Source of the DNA: Obelidium mucronatum
Lineage: Eukaryota > Chytridiomycota > Chytridiomycetes > Chytridiales > Chytriomycetaceae
Assembly: GCA_025765595.1 (NCBI GenBank)
Contig: JAIVFH010000534.1
Coordinates: 1 to 15,562 of the forward strand
Direction: 5' to 3'
DNA: 15,562 nucleotides
Position 1 is the stretch's first letter; every line of letters starts with the position of its first letter. Shown one piece after another: positions 8,743 through 15,562 of the stretch. The position numbers and the translations under genes are program-made. The notes below the pieces were generated by a model. That model was given only the letters and a program-made list of their open reading frames with translations, was not told the DNA's origin and made no database searches.

Positions 8743-8757
8743 AAAAAAAAAAAAAAA
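8743..8757 (+). promoter_or_regulatory. Poly(dA) tract in the 59-bp calpain-EFL1 spacer
   Basis: A run of 15 A lies 16 bp before the EFL1 ATG and 30 bp after the calpain stop. Poly(dA:dT) tracts exclude nucleosomes in many fungal promoters, so this may be part of the EFL1 promoter. It could equally be 3'-end signal for the calpain or neutral. Confidence 0.35.
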
Positions 8758-8772
8758 TACGAAAGAGCCAAA

Positions 8773-11700
8773 ATGGACGCGATCCGCAAGCAGCTCAAAG
8801 GTCTTCAGCGTAAACAGGAAAACATCCGAAACATCTGCATTCTTGCGCACGTCGGTCAGTGCTACCAGTATCCTCTCGCTTTTTTGTCGGTTGTAAACAA
8901 AAACTGTCTGGTTATCCAATAGACCATGGAAAGACAACACTGTCTGACTCCCTGCTAGCATCCAACGGAATCATTTCAACCAAACTCGCAGGAAAAGTAC
9001 GGTATTTAGACTCTCGCGATGACGAAATTGAGCGAGGGATCACAATGAAGTCCTCGGGAGTCTCGTTGGTGTATGACGGCCACTTGGTCAACCTGATTGA
9101 TTCTCCAGGCCACGTTGACTTTGCGTCTGAAGTTTCTTCAGCTTCTCGGCTGTGTGACGGCTGTTTGGTGCTTGTGGATGCTGTGGAGGGTGTTTGTACT
9201 CAGACCCACACAGTCTTGAGACAAGCTTTGGCTGAAAATGTGCGTCCGATACTCGTTATTAACAAGATGGATCGGTATGTCGTATGGCTGCATTGATCTT
9301 CCCTCTGAGAACTAAACAAAAAAAAAAAAACAGTCTCATTACACAACTCAAAATGTCACCACATGAAGCATATTCTCACATGTCCATGATTTTGGAAGAA
9401 GTAAACGCGATTGTTGGAACATTCCACATGGAAAACTTGATTGCCGATGACGCACGAATGTACGAGGAGGCCCTTCAAAAGCAAAAAGACAATTCCATTG
9501 CAACCGACAATGAATCTCTTTCGCGTGCTGTGGACGATTGGATTCTGGAAGATCGTGATGATGAGCACTTGTATTTCTCGCCAGAGAAGGGAAACGTTGT
9601 CTTTGCCAGCGCGATAGATGGATGGGCTTTCCGGATTGATCAGTTTGCAGCTATTTATGCATCCAAGCTGGGAGTCAAGGAATCATCTCTCAAGAAAGTC
9701 TTGTGGGGTGATTGGTATTTGGATCCCAAAACAAAGCGCGCTATTGGTCCGAAAGCTTTGAAGGGACGGCTTTTGAAGCCCTTCTTTGTCCAATTTATTC
9801 TCGATAACTTATGGGCAGTTTACGATTCTGTTGAAAAGTGGGGTGCACCTTGTATTTGAGTTGGAAATCAGTTTCACTGACACTGCTTCCAAATTTTTTT
9901 TTTTTTACCAGTGACCGAGAAAAGCTGGAAAAGATTGTAAAAGTCTTGAACCTCAAAATCACACCTCGCGATCTCAAACAAAAAGACCCGAAACCTGTCC
10001 TTCAAACTGTAATGAACCAATGGCTACCCCTCTCCGCAACCATCCTCCAAGCCACCATTCAAGTGCTACCCTCGCCTTTGCAAGCTCAGAAAATCCGAAT
10101 TCCAAGCCTGTTGAATTCGTTGCCGCCTCTTTCTTTGACAAGCGGGGCGCCGGCCGTTGCGGAAAGCGGGCAGCCTAAATTTACGGCAGAGGAAGAGGCC
10201 ATGATTTCTTGTGATTCCAATAGTTCCCACGTTGTAGCTTACGTAAGTAAAATGTTTGCAGTTCCCGCAGACGTTATTGCCTCAAGTCTGAAATCTGCAG
10301 CGGGGGGTGTAGCTGGCAGTACCAGTGATCGTGTCCAGCTGTCCTCTGAGGATGCCAGAGAGCAAAGAAGACTCGCCATGGTGGCGGAACGTGCGGCGCG
10401 GAAAAAGATGGAGTTGGAAGGAGTGAGTGGTGTTGTTGATACAGGTGCAATCAATTTGGTGAAACGTGAGGAAGGGCATGATAAACCAGTGGAAATTAGT
10501 GCTGCGACTTTGGCGGCAGCGTCTGCTTTGGCGGCTCAGGAGGCCAAGAAGGCGGATGAACCAGCTGAAGAAGAGACTTTGATTGGATTTGCACGCTGTT
10601 ATTCGGGGACTGTGAAAGTAGGACAAACATTGCATGTCCTTGGTCCAAAGTATCATCCATCGAAGCCAGATTTATATCATACGGAAGTGAAAATTACGAA
10701 GCTGTATATGTTGATGGGGCGTGAATTGCAGGAACTGGAAGAAGTTCCTGCGGGCAATGTGTTTGGGATTGGAGGTCTGGATGGTCATGTTTTGAAGACA
10801 GGGACCTTGTCCAGCAGTCCTAATGTGAGAAGTTTCGGTGGAGTAAACAACGACGCGCCGATTCTGCGAGTTGCTTTGGAGCCATACAACCCAAGTACGT
10901 TTGTCAAATAATTTTTTCTAAGCGATACGTGATCAACCTATTTCATTGTTCAGGTGAAATGAACAAGCTTATCGATGGGCTCCACTTACTCAACCAAGCT
11001 GATCCTTGTGTAGAAGTAGTTTTGCAGGAAACTGGAGAACATGTTATTATCACGGCAGGAGCATTGCATTTGGAGGTATTGCAAACATGATTTTATGTTT
11101 GCTTGCCCCAGGTCGATTAAACAGTTTTTAAAACCAGCGCTGCCTCAAAGATCTCCGTGAGAGATTCGCTAAAATTGAAATCCAAGTATCAGAACCCATC
11201 GTTCCCTTTCGTGAAACCATCTCCACCTTCCCAGCTCTCCCCTCACAAGACAAGAGTAACAACAATGACGAAGGCGAAGCAGAAGAAGCAGCAGAACCTG
11301 TGGCTCCTTTACCGACGGGAACTGTAGTAACATCAAGTCAGGGAGGTTTGGCTACTCTTCGTGTGAGGGCAGTACCTCTTCCAAAAAATGTTTTGAATTT
11401 CTTGGAAGCGAATTCACGGAGATTGAAGGCGCTCACTGAGGCGGATCAGTTAGAAGTGGGGAATGAAGCAGATCGATCAAATTTCATTGATGAAGTGGAG
11501 GCGAAGTTTGAAGAAGCAAAGCTTAATGGTGATTTGGTGGATAAGGAACTTTGGGAAGGTATTGGAAGCAGGTTCGTCGTTTTTCTCTTTTGTTTCATTG
11601 AATATGGTTACATCCAAATTAACTGATTCAACTGCTTTTTAAGGATAATTTCTTTTGGCCCACGAGAGGTAGGACCCAATCTGTTGATCAGTGCTACTGA

Positions 11701-12821
11701 AACAACAACTGGAAACGCGTAAGTACTCATCAACGACGATTTTTTTAAATTAAAGAAACTTCTCCACGTTACAGATGGAAAGATAGTTCCAGTAATTCCA
11801 AGATGAGAAAAGTGCGGGACGTATCCTCTCAACCTGAAGCTTCCAACAGCAAAGATTCTTCAGACAATCAGAATAAGCCTTTACGCATGCCAACGGCAAA
11901 AGATTACGAAGGCTCTATTACTATTGGATTCCAGTTGGCAATGTTGACTGGTCCACTTTGTAACGAGCCAATGATGGGCGTAGCTATTTTCTTGGAGAGC
12001 TTTGAATTAAATTTGGATGGCGCCGATAGTTGAGATCCTTTGTTGAAATCGATGTCTTCAACATGTATTTAACTTAACGCTATTGATTTTAGACCGACAA
12101 ATCGGGCTGTTACCAGGGCAGATTATGGCATCAATGCGTGAATCTTGTAGACAAGCTTTCTTGAAGTGGTCGCCACGGTTGGCACTTGCCATGTATTCGT
12201 GTGATCTTCAAGCTCCATGTTAGTTGTCTTTCCTTTTTTTTCTTTTTCGATTAGTGTGAAACTGGTCAAACTGATTAGTTTTTTTTCACCACAGCCGAGG
12301 TGCTTGGAAAAGTATATGCTGTTTTGAATAAGCGTCGTGGAAGAATCTTATCCGAAGAAATTAAGGATGGAACGCCATTTTTCCAAATCAAGTCGTTGTT
12401 GCCAGTGATTGAGAGTTTTGGATTCAGTGATGGTGAGACCTTTAGTATAAGTTTTTGGCGGGGATTGAGAGCTAATCCACGCTTTTCTTTTTCTTTTGCT
12501 TATTAGATATTCGCAAAAGAACTGCAGGCTCAGCAAGTCCACAGTTAATTTTCAGCGGGTGAGATTGTGTGGACAATTCTCCAGACCTAAATTGAAAAAA
12601 TCATTTGTTCCCATACTAAAAAAAACAGATTCGAAGTTCTTGATTTGGATCCTTTCTGGGTGCCTACAACTCAGGAAGAGTTGGAAGATTTGGGAGAAAA
12701 GGCCGACCGTGAGAATGTCGCCAAGAAATACATGGAAGCAGTCAGGAAGCGAAAGGGTCTTTTCGTGGAGAAGAAGATTGTAGAATTCGCCGAGAAGCAG
12801 CGAACAATGAAGCAGAAGTAA
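8773..12821 (+). CDS. EFL1: Elongation factor-like GTPase 1 (EFL1/RIA1), complete, 12 exons, 1104 aa
   Basis: EF-2-like cytoplasmic GTPase that, with SBDS/Sdo1, releases eIF6/Tif6 from pre-60S subunits in the final step of large-subunit maturation. Exons: 8773-8854, 8923-9274, 9334-9837, 9912-10894, 10954-11075, 11138-11571, 11644-11718, 11775-12028, 12093-12218, 12295-12432, 12507-12558, 12629-12821; the joined length divides by three without stops. G1 is AHVDHGKT (25-32, its Asp codon split by intron 1), G2 RGITMKSS (65-72), G3 DSPGH (87-91), G4 NKMD (141-144). EFL1-specific blocks include [20 protein letters not shown], a Lys/Glu/Ala-rich domain II insertion (about 433-534), [20 protein letters not shown] and [10 protein letters not shown]; the end ([20 protein letters not shown]) is the family's usual one. 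Length is close to the roughly 1110-1120 aa of yeast and human proteins. Introns are 56-76 nt. The start is the first in-frame ATG and matches family N-termini. The donors of introns 3 (GTGGGG) and 8 (GTTGAG) are weak and were set by phase and alignment. Confidence 0.97.
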
Positions 12822-12853
12822 AGGACGAAAGTAAATACAAACGTCAACAAAAC
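12822..12853 (+). other. 32-bp EFL1-MSH3 spacer
   Basis: Only 32 A-rich bases separate the EFL1 TAA from the MSH3 ATG. The EFL1 polyadenylation region and the MSH3 promoter/5' UTR must overlap neighbouring coding sequence, or the two genes share transcripts. Confidence 0.8.
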
Positions 12854-15562
12854 ATGATGGGAATCAACAACAAAAGCAGCGCAGCGCCGAAAACCAAGCA
12901 AGCGACGCTTTCGGCGTTCTTTGCCAAGAAGCCGTCGCCGGCGCCGGCGCCCGAAGCGGCAAAGACAAATCAAGCGGCGAGCAGTGCATCGAGTGCGCCG
13001 ACAGCATCGACAACTGTCTCCGCCACGCCGACTGCAGACCGCGCCGACCAATCCCAATCAGACGCGGCCGCGCCGGCGAGACGCATGCGGCTTCGTGTTT
13101 GCGGCAGCGACTCGGAGGCGGAGGCGGAGTCCGAACAGCCGGCGGCAAAGAAGCAAAAGACAGCGGCGGACATCGCCGCTTTTCGGTACTTTGTGTGTGT
13201 GCGTCGCTGCCCGTTGCGCTGACGCTGGCGCTGCATTGCTTTCAGATACGCGAAAGGCGCTGCGGCCGCAACGACAACGCCGCGGCTGGACAGCGGCGCG
13301 CGCGATCGCTTCCTGAGGCGCTTCAACATCAACAGCCACTCGGACGGCGGCCCAGGCTTCGATGCGGACATGGACGAGGCGGGCGGCGAGGACGACGGCG
13401 AGGAGGCGGTCCAGCCAAGGAAGAACTCGCGAACTCCAAGCAAGAGTGCGCAAAAGACTAAATACACTCCGCTCGAATTGCAGTATCTGGAGATACGGAA
13501 AAAGAATCCAGGAGTCGTGCTGGCCGTTGAAGTTGGATACAAGTACAGATTCTTTGAGGAAGACGCGTTGGTATGTTTGGGAGAACTGAATACGTTATGA
13601 TAACACTATCAATATTAGACTGCCGCAAAAGAGCTGAATATTGTGGCATATATGGATAAAAATTTGAAAGGAGCCTCTATTCCTGTCCATCGACTTTATG
13701 TGCATGTGTCAAAACTGGTCCAATTGGGATACAAAGTTGGAATCGTTCGCCAAACTGAAACAGCTGCTCTGAAAGGTCCGGTATTCAGGTTTTCAATCTC
13801 CCTTTCGACTAACTTCTTTTATTTGAACATTTTCCATCTTTTAGCTGCGGGAGACAACAAATCAGCCCCATTTGAAAGGAAACTCACCAATATATTCACA
13901 AAAGGCACCTTTATCGACCCTGATTTGTCGATATCTGATTCTTCTGAAAACGGTTTTGAAAGCAAGTCTTCCTACATTATGGTTATATGGGAGGAATCTC
14001 TTCGAAAAGGAGCAACTTCTTCCCAATTATCGCAAGACGGTGTTGAAATCAGTGTGGTGGCCGTCCAGCTCTCCACTGGAGAAGTCATCTACGATTCATT
14101 CCAAGATTGCTTGACGAGAACTGAACTTGAGACTCGTTTGGAGCATTTGAATCCGGTTGAACTTATTCTTCCATTTGGAGGCGGTAGTTTGAGCGCCACT
14201 ACTGAGCGGTTTCTAAGTCATTGGGCGTCGAGATCCGAAGTAAAGGGAGATGTTGTGCGAATAGAGAGGTTGAAGGACGCGTTCGTTGGCGTCTCCGAAT
14301 GTAAACCACGCAACTCTTTTTGAACAGTTAATTCGCACATATTGTTAACTCTCGGCTTCATACCTTCCACAGCTCGTGTTGCTCTCACGGAGTTCTTTGA
14401 AAGGCCATTAAAATCGCGTTCCGTTTCAACGTCCAGAGATGCACATGTGTTCAGTCAGGTCTTGGATCTACCAGGACCTGTGCTGATTTGCCTCTCTGCT
14501 TTGTTACTCCACCTTACAGAATTTGGCCTGGAACATGCGCTGCTTCTCACCAAAGGGTTTACTCCTTTTTCACAGATTGGCCATATGGTTTTGAGTGGTC
14601 CCACATTGAAAGCACTCGAGATATTTGAAACCGAAGAGGCGGGGGTTATCAAAGGATCGCTACTCTGGGTGCTCGATCATACAATCACAAAATTTGGTGC
14701 ACGGTTATTGAGAAAGTGGGTTGGAAGACCACTGGTGAATGTGGCGTTGAGTATTTAATTTTATTGATTTGGATCTTTGTGTCACCCCTGACCAACCGTG
14801 TTTTCTTTTCAGTCTTTTAAATGAGCGAATCGATGCAGTTGAGGAAGTTATTTCCTGTATTGGTTCAGAAAGTATCCCGATTGTCAAGTTGCGAGGCCTT
14901 TTGCATCAACTGCCAGGTATATTCAGTCGAAGCATCTTTTTTTTTATTTACTTATTGAGTTTTAACGAACTAAAAACACCAATCAAAAAAAAAGATTTGG
15001 AAAAGTCTCTCGCCCGAATTCACTACACGCGTTGTCCACCCTCTGATCTCCATGCCACTTTAACCAGTCTTCAAAAGATTGCAAATACATTTCCATCCGC
15101 CACTAACGCATCGTCTCAATTCAAGTCGCCTCTTTTGAAATCTATATTCAGCAGCCCTTCAAGTATTCGGACTCTGATTGATGGATATCTGGCACTTTTG
15201 AATACCGAGCGTGCACCAAGAACATAAAGCGCGACGTTCTCTTGTTTTCTCAAGAAATGGAGGAAGCCGAAATGACTGACGCGCGCAAACAAGTTCTTCG
15301 GTTGAAACTGGAGCTCAAGTCCTGCGAGGCTGAATTTGGCGAGATTCTAAAAGGCATCAGGAAGCAAATTCGAAATAACGCGTTGGAGTATGTATCTGTT
15401 TCGGGGATGGAGTATTTGGTGGAAATCAAGGTTGGGAATGCTGGAGCTGTGCCTAAAGATTGGATCAGATTAATGGGTGAGTTGAATATTGAAAAAAAAA
15501 AAAAGCAAGGGGAGTGAAATTGGCTGGTATAGAACAAAGGCTGTTTCGCGATTTCATACGCC
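12854..15562 (+). CDS. MSH3: DNA mismatch repair protein MSH3, 5' part (8 exons seen, truncated by window edge, one frame break)
   Basis: MSH3 pairs with MSH2 (MutS-beta) to bind insertion/deletion loops in the nucleus. Exons: 12854-13185, 13246-13570, 13619-13775, 13845-14300, 14373-14745, 14813-14916, 14995-15480, 15533 to the edge. Residues 16-23 (QATLSAFF) are a PIP box for PCNA, as in other MSH3/MSH6 N-termini; a disordered Ala/Pro/Ser region and a KKQK basic patch follow. MutS domain I begins at KYTPLELQYLE (about 183) and carries GYKYRFFEEDA and SIPVHRLYVHV, which favour MSH3 over MSH6. Later landmarks are IVRQTETAALKAAGDN, TGEVIYDSFQD, GSLLWVLDHT, NERIDAVEEV and YVSVSGMEYLVEIK. The last exon gives TKAVSRFHTP, so the clamp and ATPase domains lie beyond the window. 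Within exon 7 the frame shifts by -1 between 15182 and 15227 (from ALLNTERA to KNIKRDVLLF); no intron can fit there. The ATG at 12857 is an alternative start. Confidence 0.93.
12885..13440 (+). other. GC-rich, CpG-rich block over MSH3 exons 1-2
   Basis: Base composition changes abruptly from AT-rich flanks to dense GCC/GCG/CGG sequence, for example around 12936-12960 and 13330-13410. It encodes the disordered, Ala/Pro-rich N-terminus of MSH3 and its acidic linker (GGEDDGEE) and includes intron 1. All reading frames stay open for long stretches here as a by-product. It may reflect low-complexity codon bias or a CpG-type promoter; the MSH3 protein frame is fixed by the flanking conserved exons. 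Confidence 0.6.
15182..15227 (+). other. Frame-break zone in MSH3 exon 7
   Basis: The upstream frame reads DGYLALLNTERAP and hits TAA at 15225-15227. The downstream frame, open from 15182, reads KNIKRDVLLFSQEMEEAE and continues into conserved MSH3 sequence. The shift equals one missing base. The spacing agrees with MSH3 homologues without any inserted or lost segment, and no slippery heptamer is visible. Confidence 0.75.

Noticed and set aside
12854..13542. Several Arg/Ser/Ala-rich frames on both strands
   Set aside because: The GC-rich composition removes stop codons. The MSH3 frame is fixed by the PIP box and by splicing into conserved exons.
15182..15227. Programmed -1 frameshift in MSH3
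   Set aside because: No slippery heptamer or downstream structure is visible, and MSH3 is not known to use recoding. Deletion is simpler.
609..15562. Functional link between the CAG/CAA tract and MSH3, which can drive repeat expansion
   Set aside because: Both lie in the window but over 10 kb apart with no shared element. Proximity alone is not evidence.

Overview
This is a nuclear eukaryotic window, most likely from a fungus or a fungus-like unicellular opisthokont. The protein-coding genes are interrupted by about 20 very short GT-AG introns (48-78 nt where I could place both ends), several with ACTAA/CTGAC-like branch sites. Genes sit very close together and flanking DNA is AT-rich. I cannot place the species.

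Layout. Bases 1-341 are the 3' end of a PRP6/PRPF6 (U5/tri-snRNP splicing factor) gene on the + strand. It meets, tail to tail, a minus-strand gene (609-1544) for a protein with a roughly 150-residue glutamine tract followed by a coiled coil. Bases 1545-5922 are gene-poor. They hold only weak or broken open frames: a possible Orc6-like remnant at 1832-2175, a possible secreted ORF at 2960-3517, and an unrecognised minus-strand ORF at 3930-4688.

From 5923 to the right edge lies a compact head-to-tail block of three + strand genes. The first (5923-8713, 3 exons, about 890 aa) is a SOL/CAPN15-like calpain with a complete Cys-His-Asn triad, two ubiquitin-binding UBM-like motifs and a GRF zinc finger. 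The second (8773-12821, 12 exons, 1104 aa) is EFL1/RIA1, the EF-2-like GTPase of 60S maturation. The third (12854 to the edge, 8 exons seen) is the 5' part of MSH3, the mismatch-repair MutS-beta subunit, with an N-terminal PIP box. Gaps between these genes are only 59 and 32 nt.

Most interesting observation: the calpain joins ubiquitin-binding motifs of the translesion-polymerase type and a DNA-repair type zinc finger (GRF) to a SOL-calpain protease. This suggests a ubiquitin- and nucleic-acid-directed protease, in concept like SPRTN/Wss1. That function is inference; the domains are visible in the sequence. Several frame breaks, all of the -1 type, occur elsewhere in the window and may be real decay or single-base assembly deletions.
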